Origin: Terebella lapidaria
Lineage: Eukaryota > Annelida > Polychaeta > Terebellida > Terebellidae
DNA length: 64,000 bases
Reading direction: 5' to 3'
NCBI GenBank assembly: GCA_949152475.1
Contig: OX424570.1
Location: 5,816,181 to 5,880,180 of the forward strand
Part shown: positions 52,370-64,000 of the stretch, in pieces
How the letters are laid out: every line of letters begins with the position of its first letter
Position numbering within the stretch: the stretch's first letter is position 1
The notes under the pieces: model-generated
What the model saw: the letters and a program-made list of their open reading frames with translations, nothing else
Database searches by the model: none
Told to the model about the DNA's origin: nothing
Made by a program: the position numbers and the translations under genes

Positions 52370-55300
52370 GAATAGTAGGTGATCCTGGTGTCACTACCAT
52401 CTGATAATAAATTGTGATAGATTATGATCTAGATAACATGTGTACAAAGTTTCAAGGGTGCAAGTTATATCACTTTGGATTTATGGGCCAATAACTGACT
52501 TCGTTTCATTGTAAAAACGTAAAAAAGGAATTGGCCCATCAATACGTTATTTCATTGTGGATGGTACAAATTTTGGTGTCAGGTACTGATGTTATCATAT
52601 ACTACAGTGGTTGAGGTACTTAAGAACCAGGATGCAGTTTTGTTGTAAAGAACCACGAATTATGTGCGCCACATGGAATTACAAATATTAATTAAATCCC
52701 AAATATTGGACCGAAATGACATAAAAGGGTCAGCTACACAAGCAAAAATAAGCAAATCATCGTCAATCTGGTATAAAATCTTCAAAAATATGATATATAA
52801 TTACCTTTTATGGGATTTAGTAACATAACATCGGGAGTTGAGCTGCTAAACTGGAATTCTGTTAGTTCGGCCGAAAATTCAAATATGCATTTTTTTTCTC
52901 AAAAACGGTGTTTATATCAATAACACATATATTCTGAGAGATTTTCTTGTTCTGCACATTGGGAACAGCATCTCTTAGGCACAAATAAGCCATATATATG
53001 CATGCCATGGGGAGCAATTTCTTGGGAGGCCCCTCTTTGTTTTGCAAAATCACGCATTTTCACCAAATTCACGGTTTATGTAAAAAATACATCAAAAACA
53101 CAGAGGAAAAGCCAATTTTAATCTTTTTGCACCAAAACCATTATAAGAGAATGCAACATTAGCGTAAACTTCAATCTAGAGTAGAAATTATAGAATACAT
53201 GTATTTCCTTCAATAGTAGGTGATCCTGGTGTCACTACCATCTGATAATAAATTGTGATAGATTATGATCTAGATAACATGTGTACAAAGTTTCAAGGGT
53301 GCAAGTTATATCACTTTGGATTTATGGGCCAATAACTGACTTCGTTTCATTGTAAAAACGTAAAAAAGGAATTGGCCCATCAATACGTTATTTCATTGTG
53401 GATGGTACAAATTTTGGTGTCAGGTACTGATGTTATCATATACTACAGTGGTTGAGGTACTTAAGAACCAGGATGCAGTTTTGTTGTAAAGAACCACGAA
53501 TTATGTGCGCCACATGGAATTACAAATATTAATTAAATCCCAAATATTGGACCGAAATGACATAAAAGGGTCAGCTACACAAGCAAAAATAAGCAAATCA
53601 TCGTCAATCTGGTATAAAATCTTCAAAAATATGATATATAATTACCTTTTATGGGATTTAGTAACATAACATCGGGAGTTGAGCTGCTAAACTGGAATTC
53701 TGTTAGTTCGGCCGAAAATTCAAATATGCATTTTTTTTCTCAAAAACGGTGTTTATATCAATAACACATATATTCTGAGAGATTTTCTTGTTCTGCACAT
53801 TGGGAACAGCATCTCTTAGGCACAAATAAGCCATATATATGCATGCCATGGGGAGCAATTTCTTGGGAGGCCCCTCTTTGTTTTGCAAAATCACGCATTT
53901 TCACCAAATTCGCGGTTTATGTAAAAAATACATCAAAAACACAGAGGAAAAGCCAATTTTAATCTTTTTGCACCAAAACCATTATAAGAGAATGCAACAT
54001 TAGCGTAAACTTCAATCTAGAGTAGAAATTATAGAATACATGTATTTCCTTGAACAGTAGGTGATCCTGGTGTCACTACCATCTGATAATAAATTGTGAT
54101 AGATTATGATCTAGATAACATGTGTACAAAGTTTCAAGGGTGCAAGTTATATCACTTTGGATTTATGGGCCAATAACTGACTTCGTTTCATTGTAAAAAC
54201 GTAAAAAAGGAATTGGCCCATCAATACGTTATTTCATTGTGGATGGTACAAATTTTGGTGTCAGGTACTGATGTTATCATATACTACAGTGGTTGAGGTA
54301 CTTAAGAACCAGGATGCAGTTTTGTTGTAAAGAACCACGAATTATGTGCGCCACATGGAATTACAAATATTAATTAAATCCCAAATATTGGACCGAAATG
54401 ACATAAAAGGGTCAGCTACACAAGCAAAAATAAGCAAATCATCGTCAATCTGGTATAAAATCTTCAAAAATATGATATATAATTACCTTTTATGGGATTT
54501 AGTAACATAACATCGGGAGTTGAGCTGCTAAACTGGAATTCTGTTAGTTCGGCCGAAAATTCAAATATGCATTTTTTTTCTCAAAAACGGTGTTTATATC
54601 AATAACACATATATTCTGAGAGATTTTCTTGTTCTGCACATTGGGAACAGCATCTCTTAGGCACAAATAAGCCATATATATGCATGCCATGGGGAGCAAT
54701 TTCTTGGGAGGCCCCTCTTTGTTTTGCAAAATCACGCATTTTCACCAAATTCGCGGTTTATGTAAAAAATACATCAAAAACACAGAGGAAAAGCCAATTT
54801 TAATCTTTTTGCACCAAAACCATTATAAGAGAATGCAACATTAGCGTAAACTTCAATCTAGAGTAGAAATTATAGAATACATGTATTTCCTTTGAATAGT
54901 AGGTGATCCTGGTGTCACTACCATCTGATAATAAATTGTGATAGATTATGATCTAGATAACATGTGTACAAAGTTTCAAGGGTGCAAGTTATATCACTTT
55001 GGATTTATGGGCCAATAACTGACTTCGTTTCATTGTAAAAACGTAAAAAAGGAATTGGCCCATCAATACGTTATTTCATTGTGGATGGTACAAATTTTGG
55101 TGTCAGGTACTGATGTTATCATATACTACAGTGGTTGAGGTACTTAAGAACCAGGATGCAGTTTTGTTGTAAAGAACCACGAATTATGTGCGCCACATGG
55201 AATTACAAATATTAATTAAATCCCAAATATTGGACCGAAATGACATAAAAGGGTCAGCTACACAAGCAAAAATAAGCAAATCATCGTCAATCTGGTATAA

Positions 55301-55734
55301 AATCTTCAAAAATATGATATATAATTACCTTTTATGGGATTTAGTAACATAACATCGGGAGTTGAGCTGCTAAACTGGAATTCTGTTAGTTCGGCCGAAA
55401 ATTCAAATATGCATTTTTTTTCTCAAAAACGGTGTTTATATCAATAACACATATATTCTGAGAGATTTTCTTGTTCTGCACATTGGGAACAGCATCTCTT
55501 AGGCACAAATAAGCCATATATATGCATGCCATGGGGAGCAATTTCTTGGGAGGCCCCTCTTTGTTTTGCAAAATCACGCATTTTCACCAAATTCGCGGTT
55601 TATGTAAAAAATACATCAAAAACACAGAGGAAAAGCCAATTTTAATCTTTTTGCACCAAAACCATTATAAGAGAATGCAACATTAGCGTAAACTTCAATC
55701 TAGAGTAGAAATTATAGAATACATGTATTTCCTT
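52370..55734. repeat. Satellite array 2: four 841-842-bp units
   Basis: Units start at 52370, 53211, 54052 and 54894. The three junctions are CCTTCAATAG, CCTTGAACAG and CCTTTGAATAG, so the first type is not found in array 1. The last unit ends at the CAGGACAG start of a 450-bp segment, where the 1291-bp units begin. Confidence 0.95.
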
Positions 55735-58700
55735 CAGGACAGATTTCACTAATTCCTTCGGCCATACAAAACAATGATAAAAAGCCCAAATTCAAGTCTC
55801 CATAGCTCCGTCCCAGAACAAGATAAACCTTAGCAGCTTATATACAAAGCTAGCCAATTCATTTCCTGATCTCACTATAGTAAGGAAAATATATGTTGAT
55901 AAATTGGATTTTTTGCTACAGCTCGAATTCTGAGGGTACCCCCTTGAAACGACTCATTTTCATGCCTGACAACCCATATATATCGTTCGCCATCAGAGCC
56001 GTTCTGTGCGTGCTGTCGTCTTGAAACTCTTCGTGTGCAATGCCAACCAGCCTGGGTCAACAACCAGCCATAGCAAAATATCCACCACCATTCAGCGGGG
56101 GATCAAGGGCATCCCCCGTTCTCAAAATAGGGAATTCTCTGACTGTAACGGATATGACGCAATATCATTGGTGTTGTCATGCCTGAATAGTAGGTGATCC
56201 TGGTGTCACTACCATCTGATAATAAATTGTGATAGATTATGATCTAGATAACATGTGTACAAAGTTTCAAGGGTGCAAGTTATATCACTTTGGATTTATG
56301 GGCCAATAACTGACTTCGTTTCATTGTAAAAACGTAAAAAAGGAATTGGCCCATCAATACGTTATTTCATTGTGGATGGTACAAATTTTGGTGTCAGGTA
56401 CTGATGTTATCATATACTACAGTGGTTGAGGTACTTAAGAACCAGGATGCAGTTTTGTTGTAAAGAACCACGAATTATGTGCGCCACATGGAATTACAAA
56501 TATTAATTAAATCCCAAATATTGGACCGAAATGACATAAAAGGGTCAGCTACACAAGCAAAAATAAGCAAATCATCGTCAATCTGGTATAAAATCTTCAA
56601 AAATATGATATATAATTACCTTTTATGGGATTTAGTAACATAACATCGGGAGTTGAGCTGCTAAACTGGAATTCTGTTAGTTCGGCCGAAAATTCAAATA
56701 TGCATTTTTTTTCTCAAAAACGGTGTTTATATCAATAACACATATATTCTGAGAGATTTTCTTGTTCTGCACATTGGGAACAGCATCTCTTAGGCACAAA
56801 TAAGCCATATATATGCATGCCATGGGGAGCAATTTCTTGGGAGGCCCCTCTTTGTTTTGCAAAATCACGCATTTTCACCAAATTCGCGGTTTATGTAAAA
56901 AATACATCAAAAACACAGAGGAAAAGCCAATTTTAATCTTTTTGCACCAAAACCATTATAAGAGAATGCAACATTAGCGTAAACTTCAATCTAGAGTAGA
57001 AATTATAGAATACATGTATTTACTTCAGGACAGATTTCACTAATTCCTTCGGCCATACAAAACAATGATAAAAAGCCCAAATTCAAGTCTCCATAGCTCC
57101 GTCCCAGAACAAGATAAACCTTAGCAGCTTATATACAAAGCTAGCCAATTCATTTCCTGATCTCACTATAGTAAGGAAAATATATGTTGATAAATTGGAT
57201 TTTTTGCTACAGCTCGAATTCTGAGGGTACCCCCTTGAAATGACTCATTTTCATGCCTGACAACCCATATATATCGTTCGCCATCAGAGCCGTTCTGTGC
57301 GTGCTGTCGTCTTGAAACTCTTCGTGTGCAATGCCAACCAGCCTGGGTCAACAACCAGCCATAGCAAAATATCCACCACCATTCAGCGGGGGATCAAGGG
57401 CATCCCCCGATCTCAAAATAGGGAATTCTCTGACTGTAACGGATATGACGCAATATCATTGGTGTTGTCATGCCTGAATAGTAGGTGATCCTGGTGTCAC
57501 TACCATCTGATAATAAATTGTGATAGATTATGATCTAGATAACATGTGTACAAAGTTTCAAGGGTGCAAGTTATATCACTTTGGATTTATGGGCCAATAA
57601 CTGACTTCGTTTCATTGTAAAAACGTAAAAAAGGAATTGGCCCATCAATACGTTATTTCATTGTGGATGGTACAAATTTTGGTGTCAGGTACTGATGTTA
57701 TCATATACTACAGTGGTTGAGGTACTTAAGAACCAGGATGCAGTTTTGTTGTAAAGAACCACGAATTATGTGCGCCACATGGAATTACAAATATTAATTA
57801 AATCCCAAATATTGGACCGAAATGACATAAAAGGGTCAGCTACACAAGCAAAAATAAGCAAATCATCGTCAATCTGGTATAAAATCTTCAAAAATATGAT
57901 ATATAATTACCTTTTATGGGATTTAGTAACATAACATCGGGAGTTGAGCTGCTAAACTGGAATTCTGTTAGTTCGGCCGAAAATTCAAATATGCATTTTT
58001 TTTCTCAAAAACGGTGTTTATATCAATAACACATATATTCTGAGAGATTTTCTTGTTCTGCACATTGGGAACAGCATCTCTTAGGCACAAATAAGCCATA
58101 TATATGCATGCCATGGGGAGCAATTTCTTGGGAGGCCCCTCTTTGTTTTGCAAAATCACGCATTTTCACCAAATTCGCGGTTTATGTAAAAAATACATCA
58201 AAAACACAGAGGAAAAGCCAATTTTAATCTTTTTGCACCAAAACCATTATAAGAGAATGCAACATTAGCGTAAACTTCAATCTAGAGTAGAAATTATAGA
58301 ATACATGTATTTCCTTCAGGACAGATTTCACTAATTCCTTCGGCCATACAAAACAATGATAAAAAGCCCAAATTCAAGTCTCCATAGCTCCGTCCCAGAA
58401 CAAGATAAACCTTAGCAGCTTATATACAAAGCTAGCCAATTCATTTCCTGATCTCACTATAGTAAGGAAAATATATGTTGATAAATTGGATTTTTTGCTA
58501 CAGCTCGAATTCTGAGGGTACCCCCTTGAAACGACTCATTTTCATGCCTGACAACCCATATATATCGTTCGCCATCAGAGCCGTTCTGTGCGTGCTGTCG
58601 TCTTGAAACTCTTCGTGTGCAATGCCAACCAGCCTGGGTCAACAACCAGCCATAGCAAAATATCCACCACCATTCAGCGGGGGATCAAGGGCATCCCCCG

Positions 58701-61700
58701 TTCTCAAAATAGGGAATTCTCTGACTGTAACGGATATGACGCAATATCATTGGTGTTGTCATGCCTGAATAGTAGGTGATCCTGGTGTCACTACCATCTG
58801 ATAATAAATTGTGATAGATTATGATCTAGATAACATGTGTACAAAGTTTCAAGGGTGCAAGTTATATCACTTTGGATTTATGGGCCAATAACTGACTTCG
58901 TTTCATTGTAAAAACGTAAAAAAGGAATTGGCCCATCAATACGTTATTTCATTGTGGATGGTACAAATTTTGGTGTCAGGTACTGATGTTATCATATACT
59001 ACAGTGGTTGAGGTACTTAAGAACCAGGATGCAGTTTTGTTGTAAAGAACCACGAATTATGTGCGCCACATGGAATTACAAATATTAATTAAATCCCAAA
59101 TATTGGACCGAAATGACATAAAAGGGTCAGCTACACAAGCAAAAATAAGCAAATCATCGTCAATCTGGTATAAAATCTTCAAAAATATGATATATAATTA
59201 CCTTTTATGGGATTTAGTAACATAACATCGGGAGTTGAGCTGCTAAACTGGAATTCTGTTAGTTCGGCCGAAAATTCAAATATGCATTTTTTTTCTCAAA
59301 AACGGTGTTTATATCAATAACACATATATTCTGAGAGATTTTCTTGTTCTGCACATTGGGAACAGCATCTCTTAGGCACAAATAAGCCATATATATGCAT
59401 GCCATGGGGAGCAATTTCTTGGGAGGCCCCTCTTTGTTTTGCAAAATCACGCATTTTCACCAAATTCGCGGTTTATGTAAAAAATACATCAAAAACACAG
59501 AGGAAAAGCCAATTTTAATCTTTTTGCACCAAAACGATTATAAGAGAATGCAACATTAGCGTAAACTTCAATCTAGAGTAGAAATTATAGAATACATGTA
59601 TTTCCTTCAGGACAGATTTCACTAATTCCTTCGGCCATACAAAACAATAATAAAAAGCCCAAATTCAAGTCTCCATAGCTCCGTCCCAGAACAAGATAAA
59701 CCTTAGCAGCTTATATACAAAGCTAGCCAATTCATTTCCTGATCTCACTATAGTAAGGAAAATATATGTTGATAAATTGGATTTTTTGCTACAGCTCGAA
59801 TTCTGAGGGTACCCCCTTGAAACGACTCATTTTCATGCCTGACAACCCATATATATCGTTCGCCATCAGAGCCGTTCTGTGCGTGCTGTCGTCTTGAAAC
59901 TCTTCGTGTGCAATGCCAACCAGCCTGGGTCAACAACCAGCCATAGCAAAATATCCACCACCATTCAGCGGGGGATCAAGGCCATCCCCCGTTCTCAAAA
60001 TAGGGAATTCTCTGACTGTAACGGATATGACGCAATATCATTGGTGTTGTCATGCCTGAATAGTAGGTGATCCTGGTGTCACTACCATCTGATAATAAAT
60101 TGTGATAGATTATGATCTAGATAACATGTGTACAAAGTTTCAACGGTGCAAGTTATATCACTTTGGATTTATGGGCCAATAACTGACTTCGTTTCATTGT
60201 AAAAACGTAAAAAAGGAATTGGCCCATCAATACGTTATTTCATTGTGGATGGTACAAATTTTGGTGTCAGGTACTGATGTTATCATATACTACAGTGGTT
60301 GAGGTACTTAAGAACCAGGATGCAGTTTTGTTGTAAAGAACCACGAATTATGTGCGCCACATGGAATTACAAATATTAATTAAATCCCAAATATTGGACC
60401 GAAATGACATAAAAGGGTCAGCTACACAAGCAAAAATAAGCAAATCATCGTCAATCTGGTATAAAATCTTCAAAAATATGATATATAATTACCTTTTATG
60501 GGATTTAGTAACATAACATCGGGAGTTGAGCTGCTAAACTGGAATTCTGTTAGTTCGGCCGAAAATTCAAATATGCATTTTTTTTCTCAAAAACGGTGTT
60601 TATATCAATAACACATATATTCTGAGAGATTTTCTTGTTCTGCACATTGGGAACAGCATCTCTTAGGCACAAATAAGCCATATATATGCATGCCATGGGG
60701 AGCAATTTCTTGGGAGGCCCCTCTTTGTTTTGCAAAATCACGCATTTTCACCAAATTCGCGGTTTATGTAAAAAATACATCAAAAACACAGAGGAAAAGC
60801 CAATTTTAATCTTTTTGCACCAAAACCATTATAAGAGAATGCAACATTAGCGTAAACTTCAATCTAGAGTAGAAATTATAGAATACATGTATTTCCTTCA
60901 GGACAGATTTCACTAATTCCTTCGGCCATACAAAACAATAATAAAAAGCCCAAATTCAAGTCTCCATAGCTCCGTCCCAGAACAAGATAAACCTTAGCAG
61001 CTTATATACAAAGCTAGCCAATTCATTTCCTGATCTCACTATAGTAAGGAAAATATATGTTGATAAATTGGATTTTTTGCTACAGCTCGAATTCTGAGGG
61101 TACCCCCTTGAAACGACTCATTTTCATGCCTGACAACCCATATATATCGTTCGCCATCAGAGCCGTTCTGTGCGTGCTGTCGTCTTGAAACTCTTCGTGT
61201 GCAATGCCAACCAGCCTGGGTCAACAACCAGCCATAGCAAAATATCCACCACCATTCAGCGGGGGATCAAGGGCATCCCCCGTTCTCAAAATAGGGAATT
61301 CTCTGACTGTAACGGATATGACGCAATATCATTGGTGTTGTCATGCCTGAATAGTAGGTGATCCTGGTGTCACTACCATCTGATAATAAATTGTGATAGA
61401 TTATGATCTAGATAACATGTGTACAAAGTTTCAAGGGTGCAAGTTATATCACTTTGGATTTATGGGCCAATAACTGACTTCGTTTCATTGTAAAAACGTA
61501 AAAAAGGAATTGGCCCATCAATACGTTATTTCATTGTGGATGGTACAAATTTTGGTGTCAGGTACTGATGTTATCATATACTACAGTGGTTGAGGTACTT
61601 AAGAACCAGGATGCAGTTTTGTTGTAAAGAACCACGAATTATGTGCGCCACATGGAATTACAAATATTAATTAAATCCCAAATATTGGACCGAAATGACA

Positions 61701-64000
61701 TAAAAGGGTCAGCTACACAAGCAAAAATAAGCAAATCATCGTCAATCTGGTATAAAATCTTCAAAAATATGATATATAATTACCTTTTATGGGATTTAGT
61801 AACATAACATCGGGAGTTGAGCTGCTAAACTGGAATTCTGTTAGTTCGGCCGAAAATTCAAATATGCATTTTTTTTCTCAAAAACGGTGTTTATATCAAT
61901 AACACATATATTCTGAGAGATTTTCTTGTTCTGCACATTGGGAACAGCATCTCTTAGGCACAAATAAGCCATATATATGCATGCCATGGGGAGCAATTTC
62001 TTGGGAGGCCCCTCTTTGTTTTGCAAAATCACGCATTTTCACCAAATTCGCGGTTTATGTAAAAAATACATCAAAAACACAGAGGAAAAGCCAATTTTAA
62101 TCTTTTTGCACCAAAACCATTATAAGAGAATGCAACATTAGCGTAAACTTCAATCTAGAGTAGAAATTATAGAATACATGTATTTCCTTCAGGACAGATT
62201 TCACTAATTCCTTCGGCCATACAAAACAATGATAAAAAGCCCAAATTCAAGTCTCCATAGCTCCGTCCCATAACAAGATAAACCTTAGCAGCTTATATAC
62301 AAAGCTAGCCAATTCATTTCCTGATCTCACTATAGTAAGGAAAATATATGTTGATAAATTGGATTTTTTGCTACAGCTCGAATTCTGAGGGTACCCCCTT
62401 GAAACGACTCATTTTCATGCCTGACAACCCATATATATCGTTCGCCATCAGAGCCGTTCTGTGCGTGCTGTCGTCTTGAAACTCTTCGTGTGCAATGCCA
62501 ACCAGCCTGGGTCAACAACCAGCCATAGCAAAATATCCACCACCATTCAGCGGGGGATCAAGGGCATCCCCCGTTCTCAAAATAGGGAATTCTCTGACTG
62601 TAACGGATATGACGCAATATCATTGGTGTTGTCATGCCTGAATAGTAGGTGATCCTGGTGTCACTACCATCTGATAATAAATTGTGATAGATTATGATCT
62701 AGATAACATGTGTACAAAGTTTCAAGGGTGCAAGTTATATCACTTTGGATTTATGGGCCAATAACTGACTTCGTTTCATTGTAAAAACGTAAAAAAGGAA
62801 TTGGCCCATCAATACGTTATTTCATTGTGGATGGTACAAATTTTGGTGTCAGGTACTGATGTTATCATATACTACAGTGGTTGAGGTACTTAAGAACCAG
62901 GATGCAGTTTTGTTGTAAAGAACCACGAATTATGTGCGCCACATGGAATTACAAATATTAATTAAATCCCAAATATTGGACCGAAATGACATAAAAGGGT
63001 CAGCTACACAAGCAAAAATAAGCAAATCATCGTCAATCTGGTATAAAATCTTCAAAAATATGATATATAATTACCTTTTATGGGATTTAGTAACATAACA
63101 TCGGGAGTTGAGCTGCTAAACTGGAATTCTGTTAGTTCGGCCGAAAATTCAAATATGCATTTTTTTTCTCAAAAACGGTGTTTATATCAATAACACATAT
63201 ATTCTGAGAGATTTTCTTGTTCTGCACATTGGGAACAGCATCTCTTAGGCACAAATAAGCCATATATATGCATGCCATGGGGAGCAATTTCTTGGGAGGC
63301 CCCTCTTTGTTTTGCAAAATCACGCATTTTCACCAAATTCGCGGTTTATGTAAAAAATACATCAAAAACACAGAGGAAAAGCCAATTTTAATCTTTTTGC
63401 ACCAAAACCATTATAAGAGAATGCAACATTAGCGTAAACTTCAATCTAGAGTAGAAATTATAGAATACATGTATTTCCTTCAGGACAGATTTCACTAATT
63501 CCTTCGGCCATACAAAACAATGATAAAAAGCCCAAATTCAAGTCTCCATAGCTCCGTCCCAGAACAAGATAAACCTTAGCAGCTTATATACAAAGCTAGC
63601 CAATTCATTTCCTGATCTCACTATAGTAAGGAAAATATATGTTGATAAATTGGATTTTTTGCTACAGCTCGAATTCTGAGGGTACCCCCTTGAAACGACT
63701 CATTTTCATGCCTGACAACCCATATATATCGTTCGCCATCAGAGCCGTTCTGTGCGTGCTGTCGTCTTGAAACTCTTCGTGTGCAATGCCAACCAGCCTG
63801 GGTCAACAACCAGCCATAGCAAAATATCCACCACCATTCAGAGGGGGATCAAGGGCATCCCCCGTTCATAAAATAGGGAATTCTCTGACTGTAACGGATA
63901 TGACGCAATATCATTGGTGTTGTCATGCCTGAATAGTAGGTGATCCTGGTGTCACTACCATCTGATAATAAATTGTGATAGATTATGATCTAGATAACAT
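55735..64000. repeat. Satellite array 3: 1291-bp units (runs off the window)
   Basis: Units start at 55735, 57026, 58317, 59608, 60899, 62190 and 63481, exactly 1291 bases apart; the seventh is cut by the window end. Each is a 450-bp segment plus one 841-bp unit. Only scattered single-base differences were noticed (for example near 57241, 57409, 59535, 60143 and 62270). Short frames of 62-63 codons on either strand repeat with the unit, mostly start at GTG or TTG, and are not supported as genes. Confidence 0.96.

Larger units (their letters stand above)
48611..55734. repeat. Second copy of the tandem duplication
   Basis: Colinear with 40543 onwards at a fixed offset of 8068 until the satellite array, where the number and junction types of monomers differ between copies (five short units in copy 1, four in copy 2), so the exact right end cannot be set. 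Confidence 0.9.

Noticed and set aside
44794-63809. Repeated 62-63-codon open frames on both strands of the satellite units
   Set aside because: They recur only because the DNA unit recurs; the minus-strand starts are GTG or TTG codons, there are no recognisable motifs, and frame length is near that expected by chance.

Overview
The window looks like animal genomic DNA, most likely from a marine invertebrate (a mollusc or similar lophotrochozoan, or an invertebrate deuterostome; the clade cannot be fixed from this sequence). The evidence is an intron-bearing BTB-BACK gene with GT-AG splice sites, two Ty3/gypsy-type LTR retrotransposons with metazoan-style gag-pol, several small inverted-repeat transposons and long tandem-repeat arrays in an AT-rich background. 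Only one ordinary host gene is visible; almost everything else is mobile or repetitive.

Layout. 1-8431: Ty3/gypsy element A on the minus strand, with intact gag and pol, a primer-binding site, a long 5' LTR on the right and a left end that runs off the window. 8432-13029: no genes; a fold-back element (8681-9248) and a 3.2-kb element bounded by a perfect 18-bp inverted repeat (9844-13029), inside which a second long inverted-repeat element (10525-11945) is nested. 14556-17400: a degenerate array of about 134-bp units rich in nuclear-receptor-like half sites. 19274-20557 and 24172-24435: two members of one inverted-repeat transposon family, each flanked by a 6-bp target duplication and filled with short palindromes; the second carries four perfect heat-shock-element-like triplets and lies 55 bp upstream of a splice acceptor of the BTB-BACK gene (24491-25607). 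23079-24165: a dispersed repeat whose parts recur in the satellite arrays on the right.

27825-41815: Ty3/gypsy element B, a 14-kb, apparently very young insertion on the minus strand (two 735-bp LTRs that look identical by eye, 4-bp target duplication ATTG). It has gag, pol in the -1 frame behind a canonical G GGA AAC UAG shift site, and then, unusually, a third intact sense ORF of about 1148 codons that is not envelope-like. A second copy of the polypurine tract lies between pol and this ORF.

40543-64000: the 5' LTR/gag end of element B plus its right flank is tandemly duplicated with an 8068-bp period. Within and beyond the duplication are satellite arrays built from 841-842-bp and 1291-bp units (the long unit is the short one plus a 450-bp segment), running off the right edge. 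The arrays appear to have grown from the same kind of dispersed repeat seen at 23079-24165.

Strongest leads: the third ORF and duplicated polypurine tract of element B, the heat-shock-element-bearing transposon family, and the satellite whose short monomers were made by several different deletion junctions.
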